NCBI GenBank assembly: GCA_015501585.1
Contig: JADNRY010000344.1
Coordinates: 1-64,000, forward strand
Source: Rhodocollybia butyracea
Lineage: Eukaryota; Basidiomycota; Agaricomycetes; Agaricales; Omphalotaceae
Reading direction: 5' to 3'
Length of the DNA: 64,000 nt
Shown here: in pieces, positions 23,089 through 34,000 of the stretch
How the letters are laid out: each line of letters begins with the position of its first letter
How positions within the stretch are numbered: the stretch's first letter is position 1
Notes under the pieces: generated by a model
What the model saw: only the letters and a program-made list of their open reading frames with translations
What the model was told of the DNA's origin: nothing
Databases searched by the model: none
Position numbers and translations under genes: made by a program

Positions 23089-25691
23089 ATGTCAACAAAA
23101 AGCCAAGAGGACCCTCGAACAGTGGAGCATGGACCGAAGGTCTCGTGTCGCGCCGTCGCCAAGGCTCAAGAAGCCAGTAGCGTTCAGGGCTCAGCGCGCG
23201 CGAGTCCTTTGACCCTTCAGTCTCCCAGACCAGGTTCTTCCAACCTCCCGGCCAGATCGCATACTCCTGGTGACGACTCTGACTCTGCTCAAGGAGATGC
23301 ACAGGGCGAGTCCCCAACGAGTGGCCCTTCTCTGGATCCTTCCTTTCCGATATCTGAGAGGCCATTTCCGGCAGGTTCTTCATCTTCGCTACTTCCGGCC
23401 CTGCGCATACTCCCTCCTACTCCTGCGAGGGACCATGCCTTCCATCTCCTGACAACGCATTTCCGAGTAACTTCCGTCTCTTGCAATCTCCTTCAGCGGC
23501 GTCCATGTCGCCTCCTGTTCAATCCGATTCCAGACGGCCTCTACATTTCGTGGAGCAGAGGGTAGATCGTCCCTCAGGCACATTCCGTCCTGCAGTGACA
23601 ATGAGACCCCTTCCAGGTTTGGTACGTGTCCAGGTGCTGCCGACTATGACTTCCGCACTCAGGCGCAACTCTCCCAAGCAGCAGGTTTCCTTCTCGCCTG
23701 CATCTGCCCGTGCGGACTCTCCTCTCATGGGTTCCGGTCAGTCTGCCGTTGATGCTTTTGGAGGTACACGACTTTGTATATATACTCATGGACCCAGTTG
23801 ATGCATATATGCTGTTGTTATTACACAGGCAGCATGCTGGGCGCCTCTGCTTCCATGGCTACGCTGGGCCCTGCTACAGGGTTCCTTGCTCGTCCTCCTT
23901 GGCAATCCGGACCAGTTTCTGGGTTGGTCGGCAAGGGGAAAGGTACATTTATTTCATCTTGGACACTTCATTGGCTTACAAGGCTCGCTTCACAGAGCCA
24001 ATTCGTGGCGAGGGTTCAATTCTCCCTCGCTCACAGAGCGTGGATGGTACAGACATGCGTAGAGATCCTGGGCTGCGTGGCGTGCCTCAGTCGCCTTCGC
24101 TTCGAGATGACCGTGGCGGCTCGCGCAGGGCATATGATTACAGGGGCTTGTCCCCGAGGGACGCTGACGGCAGACGTCGTATGTCGAGATCAGTCGATGG
24201 TAGGCCAGGTGAGGGTTTGCCCACCAGGGAAGCTCTCCCGCCCATCGGCTCCTTTGACTTTCCTGGGCAGCCTCCCATATCCACTATGTCAGCGGGTCAG
24301 CTACATTCCCCTTACATCTCTCAGGGCTTTCATTGCATCAGCCAACTGCAGCATACCCCTACACTCACTCGCATGGCCAGGTACCCTTGTATCCATCTTC
24401 TCATCCTGCTCCTTCGGGTCAGTTTCCACCTTCGGTTCAGTTCGCAGCTCGTGCTCCTACTTTGCATTCGGCGGGTCACTATCCCCCTACCTCAGTTCCG
24501 CCTTTTCCGTTTCTGGCCCAGCATCCATCGGCCTCCATGTCTTCATATCTCTCTTCCCAGCACGCGCCTTACATGCAGGCTGCTCACTCTCATGCCGCTG
24601 TCCCGCAGGTAACTCGTTCTGCCGGGCACTACAGGCCTCTTGCTACATCCTTTGCGCCATCTTACGCACCGATCCATCCACCGACCTATCCTCCTTCTGA
24701 CCCGCCATGACCTCCTTCAAAGAAGAAGGGAAAGGAATGGAGGAATCCCGCACTGATCTCTGAGAGTCAAAATGACCGCGCTCTACAGAGCACCCATAGC
24801 TTCAATGTGGAGGTCGTGAATGCTCTTTGTTCGGGATGGCCAGTTTGCATTCCTCTCGCTCTTTTTGGCTCGCTGTACAATAACTCCTCTCTTGGCTCGA
24901 CCCCAGACTATGGGAGTGCCCTCCATTTGATCAATGTCGGCGATAGCATTGGTCTCAAGCACGCGACCAGATTCAAGGACCATCCAGTCGCTGATATCAG
25001 TGAAAAGGAGTGGTCCATCATCTCAGTCAACATGCCCCGCATGATTGCCGAAGAATTCATTCCCTCCGATGAGACCGACGTTGGAAGTGACACCGCTTTG
25101 GGAGTAGCCCAGATGTTTGTGACCTTCTTTCATTCCATACAGGCCAGGCCCGATTTCAACATCGCGTTTGGACAGTACAAGGAGTATGCGGACCAAGGAT
25201 ACAAGTTCTGGCATGCGTACCCTAGCAAGGAGATCAATCTCAGCTATTTTAACGAACAGAAGTTTCAGGAGGTCTTGAACTTCTTCCAGACTGTTGAAAC
25301 CGCAAATGCCAAGGCGGCCACCGCTGCATCCTCCAGTGCCACCGCATCCTCTAGCAGGTCCTCACAAGGGTCATCGTCGACCCAGCCAGGGAGTTCCGCT
25401 TGTCGGACTCAACGAGGAGATCGCTCCGAGTCTTTTTGAAACAAGTCTGGTCGTCGTTCCAATGAAACGGCCACGATCCCCGACCTCTCCTGCTGGATCT
25501 GCGGAGGTAAACACAAGTTCAATGCACACGTTGAAAAAAATGTTGACTATGTCCGCAAACGAGGCAAGTTGTGGGTCAACAAGTCAGACCAGTCCGTTTG
25601 CATTGGCTGGAATGGACCTAACGGCTGTTCATACAAGGACTGCTCCTACTTGCACCATTGTGGCAGATGTGGAAGTTCAAGCCACACCTGA
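23089..25691 (+). pseudogene. Gag-like protein of the YR retroelement
   Basis: Starts MSTKSQEDPRTVEHGPKVS. Long Ser/Pro-rich N-terminal part (LPSPDNAFPSNFRL; ARADSPLMGSGQSAVDAFG), two predicted small introns, a Tyr/Pro-rich tract (PYTHSHGQVPLYP), then a folded region (NVEVVNALCSGWPVCIPLAL, 24.8 kb; ARPDFNIAFGQYKEYADQGY, 25.15 kb), and a C-terminal Cys/His cluster (CWICGGKHKFNAH, then CIGWNGPNGCSYKDCSYLHH and CGRCG) typical of gag in fungal YR elements. In-frame TGA at 24708 and 25437 (both one C-to-T from CGA) and frame changes near 23428 and 24320 mark it as decayed. Confidence 0.7.
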
Positions 25692-27637
25692 GCTCCCTTT
25701 CTCTTCCACAACTTGCTTGATACCAGAGGCGTGGACGAGACTGTTGACGGAAGCTGGGATTATAGATGAATACAAGCATATACCCCTCGGACTCAAGGAG
25801 GGTTTTCGCATCGGTTTAGAGAACGAAAAAATCGCAGATACGTACATTCCCAACAATTATTTCAGAACAGAGGCAGAAGCCAAAATCATTCGAGCCAAAT
25901 TCCATGACGAGATACAACTCGGTCGTCTTGCAGGTCCTTTTCACAAACATGAAATCCAATCATTCTTAGGCAATTTCAGAACAGCTCTGATGGCTGTCAT
26001 AGCACAAGGTCCCAGAAATCGCATAGTTATTGATCACTCGCATCCAAGCAAGAATTTCTTGCATTCATTCCATTGTCCACACTCTACCCTACCTCTCCTC
26101 TTGATCATCCCAGCGATACCCACTGCGATACCTCACTTGATTCTGTTACATCTCCTTTTACACTCTTGCATCCTACTCCTCCTCTCGATCGTCCCAGCGA
26201 TACCCACCGCGATACCTCACCTGGTTCTGTTACATCTCCTTCTACTCCCACCGATCCAAGAACAACGTCCATAAACTCGTTGATTGATCCAGATGATTTC
26301 AAGTGCGACTGGGGCACTTTCTCAGACTGTTTTATCTTGATAGCATCAGCTCCGGAAGGTACATGCACTCATGGGCTATGGTACATTCACAAACTGATAT
26401 ACTCCTCACAGGTACAGAAGTGGCCATGTTTGATGTTGACGCTGCCTTTCGCAATATCCCACTTCATCCCTCCGTGTGGCCTCACGTTGCATTATTCTTA
26501 CTTGGGATGGTTTACCTTGACCTCTGCATGAACTTTGGTGTTCGCTCAGCGCCAGGACTTTTCGGCAACCTCGCAGATGCCCTGGTCAAGATATTCTTGT
26601 TCTACGGTGTCGATGCCGTCCTCAAATGGGTTGATGACTTCATCTTCTTTTGATATCCCACACGTCGTTTCGCCGATGGCAGTTTTGAGTTTTCTTACGA
26701 TGCTTCTCTGGTCTGGAAAATCGCAGCAACCCTAGGGTGGCCATGGGCTCCAAAAAAGTTCATGGATTTCAATACATCCTTCATGTACATTGGCTTCTTA
26801 TGGCACATCGCCAACAGAACCGTCGAACTTCCTAAAGAAAAGAAACTCAAATATCTGGCAAGAGTTGTTCTATGGCTCAAACCGAGTGCTAAGATGTCTC
26901 TGGCTGAAGCAGAAACTCTTATCGGAACACTGAATCATGTCTGCCTTGTAGTCCCATCTGGCCGCGCGTACCTAATGAAACTCTATGCTTTCCGCGGCTT
27001 GTTCAAACACCGGGAACACTTGGAATATCGTCGCCACACTGTTAACCAACAGACTCGCGATGACATCCAATGGTGGTCAGACAGATTGAGTGAGGACTTC
27101 CTCGGTCTCCGGATCAAGGAAATCCCCCCATTCTCTTCCATTTCCCTTTTCGTGGACGCGTCTACAAGCTGGGGCATTGGCCTCATCATTGATGGCAAGT
27201 AGCTTGCATGGGAGTTAAAACCAGGTTGGGAAGGTCTCAACAACGAACGCCATATTGGTTGGGGAGAGATGGTAGCTGTTGAACTTGCTCTTCATACTCT
27301 CATAACCTCCGGATACAGAGACACCCGCATCCTGATTTGCTCTGACAATGAGGGTGTAGTCGGCGCGTTGAAGAAAGGAAACTCGAGGGGACACAAGCAG
27401 AACCTGATCCTCAGGAAGAGCGTGGAACTTATGCAAGAGCATGGTATATGGATTGACTGTACCTGGATTTTGACCCACGAAAATCCTGCCGACGGTCCCT
27501 CCAGAGGAGTTTTTCCCAGACGCGCTGATCTGTATCACAAGCCTCCGAAAATTCCCCGTCATCTAGAAGCTCTGGTACATAGATCAGTTACACCGAACGA
27601 TCCTAGAGTTCTAGGCATTGTCATTCCCCATACATAA
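25294..27637 (+). pseudogene. Reverse transcriptase-RNase H of the YR retroelement
   Basis: Begins inside the 3' part of gag in the +1 frame. RT motifs: AWTRLLTEAGIIDEY (N-terminal), EVAMFDVDAAFRNIPLHPS (motif A), NFGVRSAPGLFGNLAD (motif B) and LKWVDDFIFF (motif C, catalytic DD). RNase H: SLFVDASTSWGIGLI, WGEMVAVELALHTL, ILICSDNEGVV and WILTHENPADGPSRG. A 53-bp intron (26359-26411) joins APEG to TEVAMF exactly in phase. A Pro/Ser-rich linker at 26073-26270 carries two copies of a unit of roughly 75 bp. Lesions: a frame change near 26050, TGA at 26651 (was probably CGA) and TAG at 27200 (GKQLAWEL expected, CAG to TAG). Confidence 0.85.
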
Positions 27638-27757
27638 GCAGTATACATTGTTACCTTACTTCAGTATACATCGTTACATCGTTACCTTGTACATTCAAAA
27701 TTTAGTCCTTATCACGTACATCCCCAAAAACGCGGGAACACAGCCACATATTCCATC

Positions 27758-28837
27758 ATGCCTCACTACACTCTATACCTCCGCAACAATGCTTCACAAA
27801 TTCACTCTACTACTATACAAGGCCTAGAAAATCTCAGTGCGAAAGCTAGAAGCACACTTGCTGCTTCGACACAGTCTGAAACTGCTCTGCGCAAATGGAA
27901 ACACGTCCGTCATTATCTCGAATGGTGCGAAGATAGGAAACTCACCGCTGCAGAAACTCTTCCGGCTCCCGAGTGGTTACTTTGTGAATACGCAGCTTCG
28001 TTTGCGGGTTCAGTGGCAGGAGGTACAGCCAGCGGTTACATCTCGGCTCTGAGAGGCTGGCATACAAGGAAAGGTGCAGCATGGAATGGTGGCAAGAATT
28101 TACGCGACATGTTGCGAGGCGTAGAATGCCAAGCTCCCGCTTCCTCGCGACGCGAAGAATGCCTCCCAGTTAAAGAAGAGTTCATCGAACATCTCCACTA
28201 CAATCTCGACCTTTCAGGTACCAATGGTCTACATGTATGTGTCGCAGCTCACGCCAAAATGATCTGGTCAGGCCAGATGAGAGCTGGTGAACCTTTACCC
28301 TCCAGTCCTGATATCTCCAAGTTCTCGCCACTCGACCATCCTACGGTCATGAATCTCAGCAGGCCAAGCGCCAATGGTTCCAGAAAGTTGAAGCTACCAC
28401 GAACTAAGACTGAGCCTGTACGAGGCGAGACAGTCATCCTCTCATCCATCCCAAACCCGGTCACTAATCCCAACCCAGCACTGGACTTTCATATCTACAT
28501 CAACAATCTCGTTCCGAGCGATCCCTTATGTGCATATCGTGACAGTCGTGGTCAGCTTAGAGTTATGTCCAAAAAACTCTTCATGGACACCTGCAATGAA
28601 GTATGGGCCAGGCATGGCATCCCTCGCATAACCGGCCACTTGTTTCGCATTGGGAGCACGACCCATCTGCTTCTTCTAGGAGTTCCTCCTGATGTTGTCA
28701 AAGCCACGGGAAGGTGGAAATCTGACTCGTTCCTGAAATACTGGAGGAACCTCGACTCTTTAGCTTCGCTCCACATCCACAGATTTCACTCCCAGCAATC
28801 TTATGCCTCGCAGGTCAATCCGGCCTATCACCACTAG
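27758..28837 (+). CDS. Tyrosine recombinase of the YR retroelement
   Basis: Intact 359-residue frame. The N-terminal core-binding part (TALRKWKHVRHYLEWCEDRK, SGYISALRGWH) is followed by the catalytic domain. Catalytic residues visible: Arg in SGQMRAGE (about residue 172), His-x-x-Arg in GHLFRIG, Trp in GRWKSD, and the nucleophile Tyr in SFLKYWR. In YR retroelements this enzyme integrates the circular DNA copy without making target duplications. All catalytic positions are present, so the protein could still be active in trans although its RT and gag are broken. Confidence 0.88.
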   Translation: MPHYTLYLRNNASQIHSTTIQGLENLSAKARSTLAASTQSETALRKWKHVRHYLEWCEDRKLTAAETLPAPEWLLCEYAASFAGSVAGGTASGYISALRGWHTRKGAAWNGGKNLRDMLRGVECQAPASSRREECLPVKEEFIEHLHYNLDLSGTNGLHVCVAAHAKMIWSGQMRAGEPLPSSPDISKFSPLDHPTVMNLSRPSANGSRKLKLPRTKTEPVRGETVILSSIPNPVTNPNPALDFHIYINNLVPSDPLCAYRDSRGQLRVMSKKLFMDTCNEVWARHGIPRITGHLFRIGSTTHLLLLGVPPDVVKATGRWKSDSFLKYWRNLDSLASLHIHRFHSQQSYASQVNPAYHH

Positions 28838-29579
28838 TTCTCGCACACAGTCTTATACTCACTACTTTTGAGTGATACATACACTTGTACTTCGATTCAT
28901 TTAAAGACCACCGCTCTTTACTTCTAACCATCAAATACCATGTCTACTTAATTCTTCTTCTCGAGACAATCAAATTAACTCCGCTACCATGATAGAGACC
29001 TCCTTGACACTCAATTTGACTAAGTTTCCACTTACAAAAAAATTCACAAGACCAGACCATGTGTCTAAACTCCTGCAGGGACTCGAACCCAGCCGCTGGC
29101 TAATTACTGATAGGCCCCTTTCACACGGCACCCAGACCACTACTCCATCAGGAGCCACTTACACTTCCAAAATTTTCTCATTTACCGTCGAGGCTTCGCC
29201 TCCGCGGAAGTCTTGGGCAAGCCCTGTGGGTGAGTCTGTCATTAGCGCGACACGACGCGACCTCCGCTACATCTTCGCTGGTTGGGACTCATGTCACACC
29301 TGCTGACGTCTCACCACAGAATCAGTATCATGGAAAATTATCCTGTTCGCCGGAAAAGAATCCGGCGCACCTGCGTTAATTTTCAGTGTTGTCCTTCTGC
29401 CCACTTAACGGCAGTAGTACTGAAGATCCTCTAGTCGTAAGAGTGGTCATCTGTCCAGTCCGAAACCAGACATTTTCAGCAGCAATATATATTGAACATA
29501 ATTTTTACTATAAGTATAAGGATTATTATTATGCACTACTATTTAACATGTACAAATTACTAGTCATTTAGCTGGGGGG
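28838..29579. other. 3' region of the YR element and spacer
   Basis: No gene. AT-rich with poly-T/A tracts. Contains the tRNA-like sequence described separately and may hold the unrecognised terminal repeats of the YR element. Confidence 0.4.
29070..29154 (-). repeat. tRNA-like sequence (SINE head or tRNA pseudogene)
   Basis: On the minus strand: an A-box-like TGGAGTAGTGG (29137-29147) and a near-perfect B box GGGTTCGAGTCC (29079-29090), enclosed by complementary CTCCTG and CAGGAG ends as in an acceptor stem. The spacing is long, as in a class II tRNA. No convincing anticodon arm was found, hence probably a SINE head or decayed tRNA. Confidence 0.45.
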
Positions 29580-29732
29580 AAGAAACAAAGTTGTGGCACC
29601 TTATAGTATGCTGCCACAGGGTCAAACTGCCCCAGAACCTATGTTGATATGTTCTGGGGTCATGTACAGTGGTGTTCCAAGGTCATGTAACCCAGTGGCA
29701 GCTCTCTATAAGGTGTTGCAACTTTGTTTCTT
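29580..29732. mobile_element. MITE with long imperfect inverted repeats
   Basis: AAGAAACAAAGTTG at the left is matched by CAACTTTGTTTCTT at the right. The similarity continues inwards for about 50 bp (CACCTTATAG, GCTGCCAC). 153 bp, non-coding. No target duplication is evident. Confidence 0.6.
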
Positions 29733-29834
29733 TTTCCTAACAAGCAACTGTTCATGTAATTGTAATAGGGACATAGTAAATAGTTTATAATATAGGCAAA
29801 TGTACAGTTGCAAACACATATTAATCTTGTTGAA

Positions 29835-30208
29835 TATACAAAGTGACAGGTCACAGGTACCTGCAGGTTGACCTGTGCCAGACCTGCGGATCCCGGTACC
29901 GGTTTCCCACGGGTCCGGGTCAGGTCACAGGTCACATTTATTTTGTCCAGGTACCCGTGCGCCGGATTCGGACTTGTGTCCATCCTTAATTATTGATTGA
30001 GTAACTCATCAACAGCTTCATCTAGTTGCTGATAGTCTCTCACGGAATCGTTGTCGAACTCAAGTTCTTGTGGTGGATCGACGTCTGAAGATCTGATGAC
30101 TGGAGGGATTGCTGCGTGTCTGAGTGCAGCGCAGGAGACAGAGCTGAAGGACCCCGAGTTTTCTAAGTGTCGTTGGACAAAGACATGTTCAATACCGTGA
30201 CAAACCAT
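29835..30208 (-). mobile_element. Possible 3' end of a DNA transposon
   Basis: A 72-codon minus-strand frame (30208-29990, ending QQLDEAVDELLNQ) runs into a palindrome-rich tract (GGACACAAGTCC, GGTACCGGGATCC, AGGTCACAGGT repeats) similar to 22668-22835. This could be the last codons of a transposase and its terminal region. There is no catalytic motif, so it is uncertain. Confidence 0.3.
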
Positions 30209-30432
30209 CCTGGCGCTAAATTTCTCTGGGCGCCAATTTATTTAAGCAAGCGGTATGAACCAGCTTCTGTCTTGACCAGGTTTTAACTGTTGCCATTCCT
30301 TAGAGTGTCACTAGTAGTCAAGCTTCAAGTCCTAGTCAAGGGCCAGAAAGTTGCCTCGTTCTTGATTTTGCATCTTACTTACTTGTTAGTGAACAAAAAG
30401 TCACCACCAGTGGTTCTCTTGGAGCTGGTAAT

Positions 30433-30800
30433 CTATCTAGTTGATTTGTGATGACAACAATCTTTTGGTGAACTGTAATCCTGATAGGGAAACACATCTG
30501 GTGAAGAGTCTGGGCAAGGGTATGAGCGCTGGTAATATCACACTCGAAGTCCATTCAGAGAATTGGTAAGTCTTGTTCGCTTTGTCTGATTCCTTTGACA
30601 TTGTATTCACTGTACCATTTTTGCTTCCTTTGTCATCCTCATTCATATGTTTCCTCCCTTTTGGAAAAAGTAAGGCATTCCTTTCAACCTGACTTTCCTC
30701 AGATGCTCCGAGGGTGAAAGCTAAAGTCTCATCCATCCTTCTACAGATCCAACATTTCCGACAAGCTAAAAACATCTCCAAGTTCCACCTACACTGTTAC
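30433..30800 (+). other. Module F, copy 1 (spliced-looking repeat at 3' side of NLR1)
   Basis: Exon-like segment (frame LVKSLGKGMSAGNITLEV) ending at a GTAAGT donor (30566), an intron-like 137 bp, acceptor CTTTCCTCAG (30702), and a second exon-like segment (APRVKAKVSSILLQIQHF). Copies stand at 46050-46960 and 52860-53230. Codon-level conservation is weak; the splice signals are conserved. Function unknown. Confidence 0.5.
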
Positions 30801-31021
30801 ACCGCTGCACCGACATGCACATGCCCACCTCGAGAACCATAGTTATACATCCAATGAACCCAACACACTGCATTTGCTTTATCTTATATTTTATCTTATC
30901 CAAAGCATTGATGAATTCCGTATCTGTTATGAGTCTGTGCCCCACTAGTTATTGAACATGGAACAAGGTAACTATATTCAAGTTAAGAGGAAAGAGATGT
31001 GTAAGATGCACTGGGTATAAA

Positions 31022-34000
31022 CTAGTCTGTGGACCAGCACTCTGCCCAGTTATGCCCAAAAACAGCATTTTTGAAAGAAAGATGATTATAACCTTCGATG
31101 GAAATAACAAATAAAGTCTCATCAGCCACTAGATTTTTCCGGTACTGCTCAGGAATCCAAAAAATATGATTGTGGACAGCAGTAAAATGAATCCACCCAT
31201 CTTGGTTTAATCTCCACAATGAAACTAGAAGGTGATGGGTAAATAAAAAAACATTATAGAAGAGGAGAAGGCGCATACAGTGAGAAGATAAAGATGGAGA
31301 GTTTATGTGGCCCTGGAATGGCTTATCAATGGTGACTATGGTTTGAGCATTCTGGGATCTCATTGTCTTGTCGGATGGTCCAGAATTGAAAACAGGAGAG
31401 AATGGCAGAGACACGACTGAATCAGTATGACCCTGGAATGGCTCACTAATGGCCTCTCCAGTTTGAGCATTCCACAATCTTATTGTCTTGTCAGCTGATC
31501 CAGAAACAATTCTTTCTCCATCAGGAGAGAATGCCAGAGACAAGACTGAATCAGTATGGCCCTGGAATGGCTCACCAATGGCCTCTCCAGTTTGAGCATT
31601 CCACAATCTTATTGTCTTGTCAGATGATCCAGAAACAATTCTTTCTCCATCAGGAGAGAATGCCACAGACAAGACTGGACGGGTATGGCGCTGGAATGGC
31701 TCACCAATGGCCTCTCCAGTTTGAGCATTCCACAATCTTATTGTATAGTCATGTGATCCAGAAATAATTCTTTCTCCATCAGGAGAGAATGCCACAGACA
31801 TGACTGTACCAGTATGGCCCTGGAATGGCTCACCAATGGCCTCTCCAGTTTGAGCATTCCACAATCTTATTGTCTTGTCAGATGATCCAGAAACAATTCT
31901 TTCTCCATCAGGAGAGAATGCCACAGACAAGACTGGATCAGTATGGCCCTGGAATGGCTCACCAATGGCCTCTCCAGTTTGAGCATTCCACAATCTTATT
32001 GTGTTGTCACGTGATTCAGAAACAATTCTTTCTCCATCAGGAGAGAATGCCACAGACAATACTGTATCAGTATGGCCCTGGAATGGCTCACCAATGGCCT
32101 CTCCAGTTTGAGCATTCCACCATCTTATTGTCTTGTCAGCTGATCCAGAAACAATTCTTTCTCCATCAGGAGAGAATGCCACAGACATGACTGTACCAGT
32201 ATGGCCCTGGAATGGCTCACCAATGGCCTCTCCAGTTTGAGCATTCCACAATCTTATTGTATTGTCATGTGATCCAGAAACAATTCTTTCTCCATCAGGA
32301 GAGAATGCCACAGACAAGACTGTACCAGTATGGCCCTGGAATGGCTCACCAATGGCCTCTCCAGTTTGAGCATTCCACAATCTTATTGTATTGTCATGTG
32401 ATCCAGAAACAATTCTTTCTCCATCAGGAGAGAATGCCACAGACAAGACTGGACGGGTATGGCCCTGGAATGGCTCACCAATGGCCTCTCCAGTTTGAGC
32501 ATTCCACAATCTTATTGTATTGTCAGATGATCCAGAAACAATTCTTTCTCCATCAGGAGAGAACACCACAGACCAGACTGGATCAGTATGGCCCTGGAAT
32601 GGCTCACCAATGGCCTCTCCAGTTTGAGCATTCCACAATCTTATTGTGTTGTCAGATGATCCAGAAACAATTCTTTCTCCATCAGGAGAGAATGCCACAG
32701 ACATGACTGTACCAGTATGGCCCTGGAATGGCTCACCAATGGCCTCTCCAGTTTGAGCATTCCACAATCTTATTGTGTTGTCAGATGATCCAGAAACAAT
32801 TCTTTCTCCATCAGGAGAGAATGCCACAGACATGACTGTACCAGTATGGCCCTGGAATGGCTCACCAATGGCCTCTCCAGTTTGAGCATTCCACAATCTT
32901 ATTGTGTTGTCAGATGATCCAGAAACAATTCTTTCTCCATCAGGAGAGAATGCCACAGAGCAGACTGAATCAGTATGGCCCTGGAATGGCTCACCAATGG
33001 CCTCTCCAGTTTGAGCATTCCACAATCTTATTGTCTTATCATCAGATCCTGAAACAATTCTTTCTCCATCAGGGGAGAATGCCACAGACCAGACTAAATC
33101 AGTATGGCCCTGGAATGGCTCACCAATGGCCTCTCCAGTTTGAGCATTCCACAATCTTATTGTGTTGTCAGATGAGAAAGCAATTATTCTTCCATTTGGT
33201 GAAATGCTGACTGCCGATACTTCTGACTCTGTCATCCACTTTCCCACCTGTGAGCTTTGTGTTTTACTTTTTACTTTAAGGGTCCTTTTTAATCTTCCTA
33301 ATATTCTCAATTTATCAACCCAGAATGGAAGGATGCTCAAATACAAGTGTGGTGTCATGCCATTGACACTACTCAATGTAAAAGTTTCCACCATTTCCTT
33401 GATTTTGCTTATATCTTTAACAACATCTTTGAAAGCTCTGTTCTGCAATGAATATCCTGTTAATTGCAAAATCTGGATACATATTTCCATGTTCCTTTTC
33501 TGCTGATATTCTCCATTTTTAGTGGCCCCAAGCAAACTCATTACTTCAATCCAATAGATTACTTTTTCATTCAAAAAGCTTTTCAGATTTTCAAGTACTG
33601 TATCATTCAGTGATGATTGCACTAGATGATACCCCCAATATCTGCAGCAATAATGCAAAGTGTCATCAATTGCATCTGCAATTTTATTTTGAATATTGTG
33701 GACATCTTTATCAGGGATAAATGATGATGGCAAGTCAGCCATATTGAACCTCAGGCTTCGCATAACTGTGAAACATGCATCACTCAGCAACGTGTGGTGC
33801 AGCGTTGCATTACAGTAGAGCTCCCTAGCATGGCTCTGACTTGATATATAGTCTGCAAAGGAGGCATGAAAGATGTAGATAGCCTCATCCTGCTCAGCTA
33901 TATAAAGGACTGATTCCAAGTTTGAGATTGTCTCATTTACAAGTTCCACCTCGCAATCCAGTAATTTGGCAATTACCTTACAAGGGACTGGTTGTCCAAC

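Larger units (their letters stand above)
23089..28837 (+). mobile_element. Tyrosine-recombinase retroelement (DIRS/Ngaro type), decayed
   Basis: Gene order gag, RT-RNase H, tyrosine recombinase (YR) on one strand, without integrase or aspartic protease, defines a YR retroelement. I see no methyltransferase domain, which favours Ngaro over DIRS proper. Gag and RT are interrupted by TGA/TAG and one-base shifts, while the YR frame is intact. The expected split direct repeats at the ends were not identified, so element boundaries are those of the coding part only. Three in-phase introns are predicted (23764-23828, 23943-23995, 26359-26411). Confidence 0.85.

Noticed and set aside
23089..29060. 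Split direct repeats of a Ngaro element or inverted repeats of DIRS
   Set aside because: No repeated pair was found between the leader and the region after the recombinase; the type is assigned from protein order only.
31483..33210. Several long plus-strand open frames with a repeated [17 protein letters not shown] peptide
   Set aside because: They are the antisense of the 129-bp WD40 units of NLR1 (and the same at 47.6-48.5 kb for NLR2); a repeat without stops on one frame stays open by composition.
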